64,000 nucleotides of DNA from Actinoplanes subtropicus (GTDB lineage Bacteria > Actinomycetota > Actinomycetes > Mycobacteriales > Micromonosporaceae), in assembly GCF_000721705.1 (NCBI RefSeq), contig NZ_JOJL01000042.1, forward strand, positions 197,806-261,805. Reading direction: 5' to 3'. Shown here in pieces: positions 17,172 to 25,209 of the stretch. Each line of letters begins with the position of its first letter. Positions within the stretch are counted from its first letter, which is position 1. The notes under the pieces are model-generated. The model did no database searches. It worked only from the letters and a program-made list of their open reading frames with translations, and had not been told where the DNA came from. Made by a program: the position numbers and the translations under genes.

Positions 17172-18268
17172 ATGATCCGCGAGTTCCGCATCGAGATTCC
17201 CCAGGCCGACGTCGACGACCTCCGCCACCGGCTGTCCCGCACGCGGTGGGGTGCCGAGATCCCGGGTCAGGGCTGGCGGCGCGGCGTCCCGGTCGCCTAC
17301 CTGCGCGACCTCGCCGAGTACTGGGGGCGCGAGTTCGACTGGCGGGCGGCCGAGGCGCGGCTCAACGAGCTGCCGCAGTTCCTGACCGAGCTCGACGGGC
17401 AGACGATCCACTTCGCGCATGTCCGCTCGGCCGACCCCGCCGCGACCCCGCTGCTGATCAGTCACGACTGGCCCGGGTCGTTCGCGCTCTATCTGCCGGT
17501 CGTCGAGGCCCTTCGCGACCACTTCCACCTGGTGCTGGTCAGCAACCCGGGGATGGTCTTCTCCGGCCCGCTGACCTCGGCCGGCTGGAACACGGCGCGC
17601 AGCGCCGCCGCGCTCAACGAGCTGATGGGCCGGCTCGGCTACGACCGCTACGGCGTGCAGGGCACCGGCGGCGGCGCCGGGATCGCGGTCGAGATGGGCC
17701 GCCAGGCGCCGAAAAGCGTCATCGGCGTGCACGTGAACGGCCACATCACGGTCCCGTCCGGCGACCCGGGCGACTTCGACGGGCTGACCGAGGCCGAGCA
17801 GGAGCGGCTGCGGCGGTTGCAGGAGTTCCGCGACGACAAGATGGGCTTCAACGCGATCCAGTCACCCGGCCGCAGACGCTCGCGTTCGGCCTCACCGACT
17901 CACCGGCCGGCCAGCTGGCCTGGATCGCCGAGAAGTTCGTGGAGTGGACCGATCCGTCGGTCCCGTTCGATCGCGACCTGCTGCTCACCAACGTGAGCCT
18001 CTACTGGTTCACCGCGACCGCCGGCTCGTCGGCGAACGTCTACTGGGAGGTGGCGCACGACCCGTCGGCCTGGGCGCCCAAGGAGAAGTCCCAGGTCCCG
18101 CTGGGCGTGGCGCTCGGCGTCACGGACATCACGGTCCGCCGCTTCGCCGAGCGGGACACCCCGGTCACGCACTGGACGGAGCTTCCGGCCGGCGGAAACT
18201 TCCTCTCCGCGGAACAGCCGGAGGCGTACGCGAACGACGTCCGCGCGTTCTTCGCCGAGCTCAGCTGA
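17172..18268 (+). pseudogene. Epoxide hydrolase, frameshifted and lacking its nucleophile
   Basis: The first frame gives the EHN domain plus alpha/beta-hydrolase core to about codon 231; after position ~17865 the +1 frame continues with the expected C-terminal half (RPQTLAFGLTDSPAGQLAWI) to 18268. One missing base restores the family sequence. The core is also altered: canonical HGWPGS reads HDWPGS (98-103), and the nucleophile loop GGDWG reads GTGGG (164-168), so the catalytic Asp at 166 is Gly. The frameshift could be a sequencing error; the missing nucleophile could not. I call it a decayed or non-catalytic epoxide hydrolase. Confidence 0.85.
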
Positions 18269-18283
18269 TCGAACCGGATCGAA

Positions 18284-18317
18284 AATGGCAGCACCGGCGC
18301 TCGCCGGTGCTGCCATT
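18284..18317. terminator. Bidirectional 16-bp hairpin
   Basis: A perfect 16-bp inverted repeat (18284-18299 with 18302-18317, AATGGCAGCACCGGCG and its complement) lies between the convergent stops at 18268 and 18330. It has AAAA on one side and TT on the other, so it probably ends both transcripts. Confidence 0.85.
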
Positions 18318-18329
18318 GCGCTTGTCTGG

Positions 18330-18890
18330 TCAGCTGCCGATGGTGCAGAGCGAGTCCAGCTTGTTGCCGTCCTTGGTGATCTGGTCCATCAGGCCGGGCG
18401 GGACGTTGCCGGTCTTCACCGCGGTCAGCATCTGCTTGTAGTCGTTGGCCATCGCCTGCACGGCGACCTTGACGTCGTCGTGCTTGGCCTTGGCGGCGGC
18501 CGCGTTCAGCTCGTCGATGGTCTTCTGCAGCGAGGCGGCGTCGACGTTGGTCGAGTTGTTGATGATCGCGGCCTTGCCGTCGGTGCAGCCGGGGTCGGCG
18601 ACGGTCGAGTTCGCGAGAGTCGCGATGCCGATGATGATGCCGGCCATGATGACCACCGAGATGATGACGCCGGCGACCGCCAGGCCACGACCCTTCGCCT
18701 TGCCCGCGCCGGTCTTGAAGATCGCGATCAGGCTGAGGATGAACCCGACCGCCGGAACGAAGAAGGCGAGGATGAATCCGGCGACAGCCAGGCCGCTGCG
18801 GCCCTGCGGCTGAGGGGCCATCGGGGGCGGCGGAGCCCCGTAGTTGAAGTTCTGGCCAGGCTGCGGCGGAAGCTGCTCGTTGATCGACAC
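18330..18890 (-). CDS. DUF4190-type membrane protein with extracytoplasmic tail
   Basis: A 186-residue protein with a proline-rich cytosolic start (PPQPGQNFNYGAPPPP). Two TM helices follow, about 40-60 (GLAVAGFILAFFVPAVGFIL) and 75-97 (GLAVAGVIISVVIMAGIIIG), joined by the short basic loop typical of DUF4190. The ~90-residue outer domain holds two cysteines (PGCTDG and LCTIGS) that may pair. Start chosen: GTG 18890 (VSINEQL), with TGGGA six bases upstream; ATG 18902 is an alternative. Function unknown. Confidence 0.75.
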   Translation of the reverse strand: MSINEQLPPQPGQNFNYGAPPPPMAPQPQGRSGLAVAGFILAFFVPAVGFILSLIAIFKTGAGKAKGRGLAVAGVIISVVIMAGIIIGIATLANSTVADPGCTDGKAAIINNSTNVDAASLQKTIDELNAAAAKAKHDDVKVAVQAMANDYKQMLTAVKTGNVPPGLMDQITKDGNKLDSLCTIGS

Positions 18891-19290
18891 TATGAATCCC
18901 ATCCCGTTATGCGTTGGTGAGCGCCCCGCGACGGTACTGGTTTCACAGCCAATTTCCAGACCCGTGTCAGAATCGTTACTCGTCGAAATACGATTGACCC
19001 CGGATGTCGCCTTCGGCCGTTGCCGCCTCGTTCCCCCCTGGGCGGGGCGTTCCTTGACTCCACAAGTAAACGGGCGGGCTCGGCGATCGCAGAAGCACAA
19101 GTCCATGATCCGACCGGCGACGGCGGCCGGTGAGACGCCGTCTCACGTTCGGCACGCCGGCCGCGACCGGGTGATGTCGCCGCTCACGACCGCTCGGCTT
19201 GACATGATGTGGGCGGTGGACACCGCGCTGGTCCTGGCGATGACCGGCCGCCGGCCCGCGACCGAGGACCTGGCCGGCGGCGGCGCACCG
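18891..19290. other. Gene-free stretch
   Basis: About 400 bases between the start of the DUF4190 gene and the stop of the SDR gene. One plus-strand frame is open across it, but its codon use is unlike a gene and nothing recognisable is encoded. It must hold the promoter of the DUF4190 gene; I could not place it with confidence. Confidence 0.5.
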
Positions 19291-19971
19291 CTACTTGTCG
19301 AGCGGAGTCAGCCCTTCCCCGTTCAGGACGTACGCGGCCGCCATGGCCGGTTCCTGCGCCAGGCGGACGATGCGGTCGCCGGCGAGCTGCGGTGTCAGCG
19401 GCGAGGGACCGGGGGTTCCGCCGTACGCCCGGATCGCGGTGTTGCCGATCACCGTGCCGGGCGTGACGACCGGCAGCACCGTCGTCATCGTGATGCCGAG
19501 CTCCCGGGCGTCGCCCGCCGCGTAGCCCGTGATCAGCCGGACGGTCGCCTTCGCCCCCGCGTAGCCGCCGCTGAGCGGTGAGCCGCGCAGTTCGGCCCCG
19601 CTGCCGAACACGATCACCCGCGACCCGGCCGCGAGCGGCAGCCGCAACACCGCTCGCAACCAGCCAAAGACGATCCGCACGTCGGCCTGCCAGTTGGTCG
19701 AGAACGTCTCCCAGGTGTGCTCGTTGAGCGGCCCCATCACCGGGACCGCCCCCGCCGTGATCACCAGCAGGTCCGGCCGGTGGGCGGCCAGCACCTTGTC
19801 GGCGAACGCCTCGTCCGCGGCGTCGCCCCGTTCGTGCGCGAATCCGGTCACCGGCGAGCGGGACACGACCGTCACGTGCGCGCCCGCGTCGCTCGCCGCT
19901 CTCGACACGCCCAGCCCGAGGCCGCGGCCGCCGCCGACCACCACCACGGACCTTCCCGTCATTGCTGTCAT
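19291..19971 (-). CDS. SDR family oxidoreductase
   Basis: A 226-residue short-chain dehydrogenase. The cofactor loop is GGGRGLGLG near residue 9-17, the serine is in IVFGSGAEL, and YAGAK supplies the Tyr/Lys pair. Substrate unknown. I chose ATG 19971 because GGAGGAACCG sits directly before it; the longer ATG at 19983 would lie inside that ribosome-binding site. It begins 21 bases after the sigma-factor gene and is probably in its operon. Confidence 0.86.
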   Translation of the reverse strand: MTAMTGRSVVVVGGGRGLGLGVSRAASDAGAHVTVVSRSPVTGFAHERGDAADEAFADKVLAAHRPDLLVITAGAVPVMGPLNEHTWETFSTNWQADVRIVFGWLRAVLRLPLAAGSRVIVFGSGAELRGSPLSGGYAGAKATVRLITGYAAGDARELGITMTTVLPVVTPGTVIGNTAIRAYGGTPGPSPLTPQLAGDRIVRLAQEPAMAAAYVLNGEGLTPLDK

Positions 19972-19992
19972 CGGTTCCTCCATGCGTCGGGT

Positions 19993-20946
19993 TCAGCTAT
20001 GGAGATCCCGGCCGGCGCCCCGATTCACCGGCAGCCCGAACATCGGGAAGAGCGCGGGCTGCAGGAAGACGTGGATCCTCCGGACGCCACCGTCGGCGAG
20101 ATCGAGCACCTGCAGCGCGTGCGCCTCGTCGTGCACATACAGCGCGTACGTGGGCTGGCCGTTGGCCTGCGGCGTGACCGGGTGCATCGCGAACAAGCCC
20201 GGTTCGAGCAGCACGTGCGTGCCGAGGAAGCCGAGCACCGAATCGCGCCCGGCGAACCAGGTGGCGTGCGGCGGCATCTCCAGGGTGACGTCCTCCCGGA
20301 GCACCGCCGCGAGGGCGCCCACGTCGGCGCGGGTCCACGCGTCGACGTACCGCAGCAGCCGGTTCTGCATCTCCGGCGTGGTGGGCTCGCTCATCTCGGC
20401 CGGGTCGGGCGCCTCCCGCGACATCCGCTCGCGGGCGCGCAGCAGCGCGCTGTTCACCGCCACCGTCGTGGTGTCGAGCACGGTCGCCACCTCGTCGGCC
20501 GGCAGGTCGGCGACGTCCCGCAGGATCAGAACCGCTCGCTGCCGGGCCGGGAGATGCTGCAGCGCGGCGACGAAGGCGAGCCGGACCTGCTCGTGCGTGC
20601 CGGCCGCCTCCGCCGGATCGATCGGAAGCGGTCCCAGCCAGGGCGTCCCGGCCGGCGCCGGCCGGGCGGGGGAGTGCCAGTCGGATTCCGGGCCGTCCAG
20701 CGCGGCGGGCAGGAAGCGTCGCTCGCGCTGTTCGAGCGAGCGCAGGCAGACGTTCGTGGCGATCTGGTGCAGCCACGTCCGCATCGACGCCCGGCGCTCG
20801 AACCGATCGAATCCGCGCCACGCCCGCAGGTAGGTCTCCTGGACCGCGTCCTCGGCGTCGGCCGCCGACCCGAGCATCCGATAGCAGTGCGCCAGAATCT
20901 CCCGCCGAAGCGGCCCGGCCTCGTCGGCGAACCCCGTCTCCACCAT
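19993..20946 (-). CDS. ECF sigma factor with SnoaL-like C-terminal domain (SigG-like)
   Basis: A 317-residue RNA polymerase sigma factor. Region 2 is near 10-70 (YRMLGSAADAEDAVQETYLR, TWLHQIATNVCL); region 4 near 130-185 (LPARQRAVLILRDVADLPAD, EVATVLDTTTVAVNSALLRA). A SnoaL_2-like domain follows (about 200-310, WFAGRDSVLGFL). Such C-terminal extensions replace a separate anti-sigma factor in the SigG/SigJ-like ECF groups. ATG 20946 follows GGAGG by 10 bases; GTG 20952 is an alternative. No anti-sigma gene is adjacent, which fits an intramolecular control model. Confidence 0.88.
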   Translation of the reverse strand: MVETGFADEAGPLRREILAHCYRMLGSAADAEDAVQETYLRAWRGFDRFERRASMRTWLHQIATNVCLRSLEQRERRFLPAALDGPESDWHSPARPAPAGTPWLGPLPIDPAEAAGTHEQVRLAFVAALQHLPARQRAVLILRDVADLPADEVATVLDTTTVAVNSALLRARERMSREAPDPAEMSEPTTPEMQNRLLRYVDAWTRADVGALAAVLREDVTLEMPPHATWFAGRDSVLGFLGTHVLLEPGLFAMHPVTPQANGQPTYALYVHDEAHALQVLDLADGGVRRIHVFLQPALFPMFGLPVNRGAGRDLHS

Positions 20947-21069
20947 GCGCACACCCCCTCCGAAGGTACCGATCCGCCCGGCGGCCGGGACTCACCGGCC
21001 CGGCCGCCGCCGTCACCTTCGCCGGGGCACCGCTGGTCGGTCAATCGCTCGGGGTGGTGACCGCAAAGC

Positions 21070-21331
21070 GTGTGCGCGTGCGCGGCCGCGCCGATCCCCG
21101 CGTCGGTCCGAACCGGCCGGTGCCGGCCGAGCAGCACGGCGACCACGACCGTGCCCAGGGCCGTCAGCGCCAGCGGGATCGCCGATCGGGACGCCCGGCG
21201 GCCGGCGCCCCGGCCGCCTTGTGGTTCGCGATCGCCGTCGCGTACACCGTGGCCGTGGCCGCCGTCGCGATCGATCCGCCGACGTACCGGGCCATGTTGG
21301 AGATCCCGTTCTGAGCGAAAGTGGCAGGATC
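21070..21331 (-). pseudogene. C-terminal remnant of a 14-TM MFS drug transporter
   Basis: From 21331 downward the minus strand reads FAQNGISNMARYVGGSIATA then TATVYATAIANHKAAGAP, the typical last-but-one helix and loop of EmrB/QacA-type exporters. After a frame change near 21180 it reads LALTALGTVVVAVLLGRH, the final helix. There is no start codon or upstream part: the fragment begins next to the GNAT start at 21338. It is a broken gene left in the sigma/GNAT divergent region. The end of the homology is approximate. Confidence 0.65.
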
Positions 21332-21337
21332 GGATCG

Positions 21338-21892
21338 GTGGGGATCACCTTGCGGCCGCTCGAGTACGAGGACTGGCCGGCCGTGCACGACTGGGCGCGC
21401 CGGCTCGACTCCTGCCGCTACCAGGACTGGGGACCCAACACCGAGGCCGAGACCCAGGCGTACGTACGGGAGGCCGCCCGGCTGTGGCACCAGCGGCCGC
21501 AGACCAGCTTCCCCCACGTGGTCCTCGCCGGCCCCGGCGTGATCGGCGTGGGCGACCTGCACCTCCGCGGGAGCGGCCAGGGCGAGATCGGCTACGGCAT
21601 CCACCCGCGCGCCTGGGGGCGGGGACTGGCCACGGCCACCGCCCGTGAGCTGTTGCGGATCGCCTTCGAGGAGCACGGCCTGCACCGCGTCTACGCCACC
21701 TGCGACCCGCGCAACGTCGCCTCGGCCCGGGTCCTCACCAAGATCGGAATGACGCACGAGGGCCGGATGCGGGAGACCGTCCTGATCCGGGACGGCTGGC
21801 GCGACTCCGACCTCTTCGCGATCCTGGTGCACGAATTCGAGCGGTTCAGAGCATCGGGTGCTCGTGCTCCACGTACGGCTGGCCCAGCGTGA
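21338..21892 (+). CDS. GNAT family N-acetyltransferase (RimJ/RimL-like)
   Basis: A 184-residue acetyltransferase. It begins ITLRPLEYEDWPAVHDWAR and has the acetyl-CoA loop motif A as WGRGLATATARELLRIAFEE (about 91-110), followed by HRVYATCDPRNVASARVLTK and IGMTHEGRMRE. This pattern is the RimJ/RimL subgroup acting on N-termini or small amines. The start GTG 21338 fits the family N-terminus. The 3' end overlaps the convergent small gene by 47 bases. Confidence 0.88.
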   Translation: MGITLRPLEYEDWPAVHDWARRLDSCRYQDWGPNTEAETQAYVREAARLWHQRPQTSFPHVVLAGPGVIGVGDLHLRGSGQGEIGYGIHPRAWGRGLATATARELLRIAFEEHGLHRVYATCDPRNVASARVLTKIGMTHEGRMRETVLIRDGWRDSDLFAILVHEFERFRASGARAPRTAGPA

Positions 21893-22109
21893 GCTGCGGA
21901 GCGCTCAGCGCCCGGGTCATCCGATCGGCGTAATGTCGCGCCGCCTCGACGCTGTCCAGTGCGATCGCGCGCCGGCCGCCCGGACTGACCCGTCCGCCGG
22001 TGCGGAGCCGTTCCCGTATGTCGCGCATCGCTGCCAGATGGTCGTCGAGCAGGTTCAGCACGTACGCCGACAGGTCGGCCTGTGCGGCGGGTTCGGCTTC
22101 GAGCGTCAT
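21846..22109 (-). CDS. Small hypothetical helical protein
   Basis: An 87-residue protein, MTLEAEPAAQADLSAYVLNL onward, with two amphipathic helices (LLDDHLAAMRDIRERLR and VEAARHYADRMTRAL) and a basic glycine-rich turn. The ATG at 22109 has GGAG 7 bases upstream, which favours a real gene over the longer open frame. I do not recognise a family. It is divergent from the STAS locus, and the structured segment 22192-22252 lies between them. Confidence 0.62.
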   Translation of the reverse strand: MTLEAEPAAQADLSAYVLNLLDDHLAAMRDIRERLRTGGRVSPGGRRAIALDSVEAARHYADRMTRALSAPQLTLGQPYVEHEHPML

Positions 22110-22191
22110 GATCACACTCCGGTCAGGTGCATGCGTACCGCGCCATTCTCGTGAGTCACGAGCGGCGACCAACCCATCTTCGTGCAAGACT

Positions 22192-22252
22192 CCCCGGTAA
22201 GGAGGAGGTCTCAGTTTTCTGGGACCGCGAACGACACACCTCCTTCCCGGGG
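22192..22252 (+). ncRNA. Candidate structured RNA upstream of the STAS gene
   Basis: The 61 bases can form an outer 14-bp stem with one mismatch (22192-22205 with 22239-22252) and an inner 8-bp stem (22207-22214 with 22219-22226) capped by UUUU. A single A and a 12-base strand GCGAACGACACA lie unpaired between them. AAGGAGG, an anti-SD-like sequence, is buried in the outer stem. It ends 59 bases before the ATG at 22312. It is not a terminator for either divergent gene. A cis-acting leader or small RNA is inferred. Confidence 0.45.
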
Positions 22253-22311
22253 GATGATTCGCGTCGTAAGGTGGTCCGGCGGCTGAACGCACGGTAGCGA
22301 AGGGTGATCCG

Positions 22312-22644
22312 ATGCGCGGCTCTGTGCTGGAAGTGCGGACGAGTGCCGACGGGAGCGTCGTGATCGCTCCGCACGGCGTCGTCGGCCTGGACAAGGCGGT
22401 CGAGCTGCGGCAGGTCCTGGTGCACACGGTTCGGCGGGTGCGGCCGCTGCGCCTGATCCTCGATCTGACCGATGTCCCGGAGTTGGATCCGATCAATGTC
22501 GGTTCGGTGGCCGCCGCGTGCGATCTCGGCGACGACCATCAGGTGGCGGTATTCGTGCACAATCCGCCACCATTGCTCGCCGAACAGCTCACCGCGGCCG
22601 GCGTCCCGCACCAGCGACTCCGCACGTCGATGTCCATTAACTGA
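22312..22644 (+). CDS. STAS-domain protein without the phospho-acceptor serine
   Basis: A 110-residue single STAS domain like anti-sigma-factor antagonists. The strand LRLILDLTDVPELDP precedes the position where SpoIIAA-type proteins carry Asp-Ser; here D59 is followed by P60 (LDPINVG). It therefore cannot be switched by serine phosphorylation in the usual way, and may bind its partner constitutively or by another cue. It is the first gene of a group with the membrane protein at 22758 and the PstS-like lipoprotein at 24026. Confidence 0.82.
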   Translation: MRGSVLEVRTSADGSVVIAPHGVVGLDKAVELRQVLVHTVRRVRPLRLILDLTDVPELDPINVGSVAAACDLGDDHQVAVFVHNPPPLLAEQLTAAGVPHQRLRTSMSIN

Positions 22645-22757
22645 ACGACAAATTGCCGCCCGGTTAACGATACGGAATTGGATCTCCCGCCGATTCCGGA
22701 ATTGCGGGTGTGCATTACCGTGACGGCGTGCCCGCAGTTATCGAGGCGACGCGAACC

Positions 22758-24029
22758 ATGGCTCGCCGGGCCGTTCAGCCCGAGACTCCCGCCCGGCTGC
22801 GCCTCTGGGTCGCGGCCACCGTCCTCACCGCCGCCACGCTGCTCGCGAGCCTGAGCCTGCTCATGGCGCGCGTGCAGGACCAGATCCGGATCATCGGGGA
22901 CCAGGCCGCGCCGCAGGCCGCGACCGCCGCCGATCTCTACTTCGCCCTCAGCGACATGGACGCCCAGGTCGCGCGCCTGGTGCTCACCGCCGGAAACGAC
23001 GCGCTCGCCGGCAGCCAGATCGACGCGCTCGGCACGTACCAGGCGCGCAGCCGGCAGGTCGACGCCGATCTGCAGAAGTCGCTGGCCAGTTCGGCCGACA
23101 CGGACACCGTGCTGACGCTGCTCGACCAACTGGCGGTCTACCGCGAGCGGGTCTGGCAGACGCTCACCGCCGGGGACTCGGCGCAGGGCTACTACACCCA
23201 GGCGACCAACACCATGCACCTCGGCCTGCTGCCGGCGGCACAATCGCTTCGCTCCGCTAGCGAGGAAAGGCTTTCCCGGGCGTACGCCGAGAAGCAAGCG
23301 ACGGAAGTCTGGGCGGTGACACTCGCGATCGCGCTCGGCGGCGCGTTGCTGGTCCTGCTCCTCGCCCTGCAGGTGTGGCTCGCCCGCCGGTTCCGCCGGG
23401 TCCTCAACCCGGCGCTGCTCACGGCGACCGTGCTGACGATCGCTCTGGTGCTGCCGGCGATCGCCGTGCTCCTGCTCCAGGGTGAGCGATTGGGATCGGC
23501 CCGGTCGGAGAGCCTCACCCCGTTCCTGCGGCTGTCCCAGGCGCGGGCGATCAGTTATGACGCGGCGGCCGACACGAGTCGCTACCTGATCAGTTCGAAC
23601 CTGCCCTTCTACGACGACGACTTCAAGCGCAAGTCGGCCTGCCTCACCGGGGGCGGTTGCGACACGCCGCTGCCGGCGGTGGCCGGGGGACCGGCTGTCA
23701 GCCCGTACCAGACCGATCAGGTGATCACGCGCTGGCAGGCGTACGTCCGCGACCACCAGAAGATCATCGGGCTCGCGGCCGCGGGCCGGAACGACGACGC
23801 GATCGGGGCGTTGACCGGAATCCGGCGCGGCGACGCGGCCTTCGACTTCTCCTACTACGACGCGGCGGTCGGGCAGATCGCGGACGCCCGCAAGAGCGCC
23901 TTCGATCAGTCCATGCACGACGTGTCGGTGCTGATGCGGGGCTGGGCGGTCCTTCCGCTGGTCGTGATGGGGCTGGTCATCCTGCTGATGCCGCTCGCGG
24001 TGCGCAAGCGTTTCGCGGAGTACCGATGA
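22758..24029 (+). CDS. Chemoreceptor-like membrane protein lacking a signalling domain
   Basis: A 423-residue protein with about four TM helices: near 16-38 (LWVAATVLTAATLLASLSLL), about 190-212 (VTLAIALGGALLVLLLALQV), about 220-245 (LLTATVLTIALVLPAIAVLL) and about 388-412 (GWAVLPLVVMGLVILLMPLA). Two large outer helical domains lie between pairs of helices, each resembling the four-helix bundle of chemoreceptors. There is no HAMP, kinase, MCP or cyclase domain. The second loop has the pair KSACLTGGGCDTP. Start ATG 22758 is uncertain; GTG 22710 or 22728 is possible. The stop overlaps the PstS-like gene (ATGA), so the two are translated together. Confidence 0.7.
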   Translation: MARRAVQPETPARLRLWVAATVLTAATLLASLSLLMARVQDQIRIIGDQAAPQAATAADLYFALSDMDAQVARLVLTAGNDALAGSQIDALGTYQARSRQVDADLQKSLASSADTDTVLTLLDQLAVYRERVWQTLTAGDSAQGYYTQATNTMHLGLLPAAQSLRSASEERLSRAYAEKQATEVWAVTLAIALGGALLVLLLALQVWLARRFRRVLNPALLTATVLTIALVLPAIAVLLLQGERLGSARSESLTPFLRLSQARAISYDAAADTSRYLISSNLPFYDDDFKRKSACLTGGGCDTPLPAVAGGPAVSPYQTDQVITRWQAYVRDHQKIIGLAAAGRNDDAIGALTGIRRGDAAFDFSYYDAAVGQIADARKSAFDQSMHDVSVLMRGWAVLPLVVMGLVILLMPLAVRKRFAEYR

Positions 24030-25096
24030 CGCGTTCTGGGAGAGTCGTGCGACTTCGGATAGTTGGACTGATCGCGCCGGCCCTGCTGATCGGCGCATGC
24101 TCGGGCACGCCGTCGACTCCGATCGCCCAGCCGATCTCCTGCGCCTCCGGAGAGGTCACCGGGCAGGGGTCGTCCGCCCAGGCCAACGCCGTCAGCGCCT
24201 GGATCAAGAACTACCAGGTGAGCTGCGCCGACGCGACCGTCTCGTACTCCAGCATCGGGTCGGGAGCGGGAGTGGCCGCGTTCATCGGCAGAACCGGCGA
24301 CTTCGCGGGCAGCGACTCGCCGGTGTCGGCCGCCGACCAGCCGAAGGTGGCGGCGCGCTGCAAGGGCGCGGCGATCCACCTGCCGATGGTGGTCGGGCCG
24401 ATCGCGCTCGCCTACAACGTCGCCGGCGTCTCCTCGCTGCGCCTGCAACCGGACACGATCGCGCGCATCTTCGACGGCCGGATCGCGGCCTGGAACGATC
24501 CGGGGATCAAGCGCGACAACCCCGGCATCGCCCTACCGGCCACGCCGATCAGAACCGTGCACCGCTCGGACAGCTCCGGCACCACCGACAACTTCACCAA
24601 GTTCCTCGCCGGGACCGCCGGCCAGGACTGGAGTTACGGCTCGGGCAGCACGTGGAAGGCGTCGAGCGGGCTCGCCGAGAAGGGCAGCAACCAGGTCGTC
24701 TCGACGATCGAACGCTCGGACGGTGCGATCGGTTACGTCGAGGCGTCCTACGCGCGCTTCCATAACCTGCCGATCGCGGCCGTGGGCACCGGCGCCGGCA
24801 CCTTCACCGCGCTGACCGACGAGGCGGCGGGCCGGATGATCGGTTCCGCCCGCATCACCGGCACCGGCGGCGACCTGCAACTCGCGATCGACTACAAGGC
24901 GGTCTCGGCCGAGGCGTACCCGATCGTTCTGGTCACCTACGAGATCGTCTGCAAGACCGGGACACCGGCCCTGGTCAAAAGCTTCCTGACGTACGCGTCG
25001 AGCCCCGCCGGGCAGGAAGCCGCGACGCAGCTCGGGTACGCGCCGTTGCCCGAGGACCTGCGGGCGAAGGTGGCCGAGGCGGTCGCCGCCCTGTAG
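24026..25096 (+). CDS. pstS: PstS-type phosphate-binding lipoprotein, orphan
   Basis: A 356-residue periplasmic-binding-protein-like lipoprotein. The signal peptide ends in the lipobox LIGAC (about 20-24). Phosphate-loop signatures of PstS are present: GQGSSAQANAV, SIGSGAGVAAF, AGSDSPVS and HRSDSSGTTDNFTKFL. It starts within the stop of the membrane protein (ATGA overlap). No pstC, pstA, pstB or phoU follow, so it may serve another transporter or act as the sensor subunit of its coupled membrane partner. Confidence 0.85.
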   Translation: MTRSGRVVRLRIVGLIAPALLIGACSGTPSTPIAQPISCASGEVTGQGSSAQANAVSAWIKNYQVSCADATVSYSSIGSGAGVAAFIGRTGDFAGSDSPVSAADQPKVAARCKGAAIHLPMVVGPIALAYNVAGVSSLRLQPDTIARIFDGRIAAWNDPGIKRDNPGIALPATPIRTVHRSDSSGTTDNFTKFLAGTAGQDWSYGSGSTWKASSGLAEKGSNQVVSTIERSDGAIGYVEASYARFHNLPIAAVGTGAGTFTALTDEAAGRMIGSARITGTGGDLQLAIDYKAVSAEAYPIVLVTYEIVCKTGTPALVKSFLTYASSPAGQEAATQLGYAPLPEDLRAKVAEAVAAL

Positions 25097-25209
25097 CGGC
25101 TGCCAACTCCCGGAAAACCACTCGTTCGAGATCATTCGAAACCCGAAAGTGGTCGACCCGGGCCGCCGTGGAACCGGTGGCAGCCCGGGCCGGGGTGGGG
25201 CGCGGTGGC

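Noticed and set aside
18844..19581. Plus-strand gene in the gap before the SDR
   Set aside because: No family resemblance, atypical codon pattern and overlap with the SDR on the other strand.
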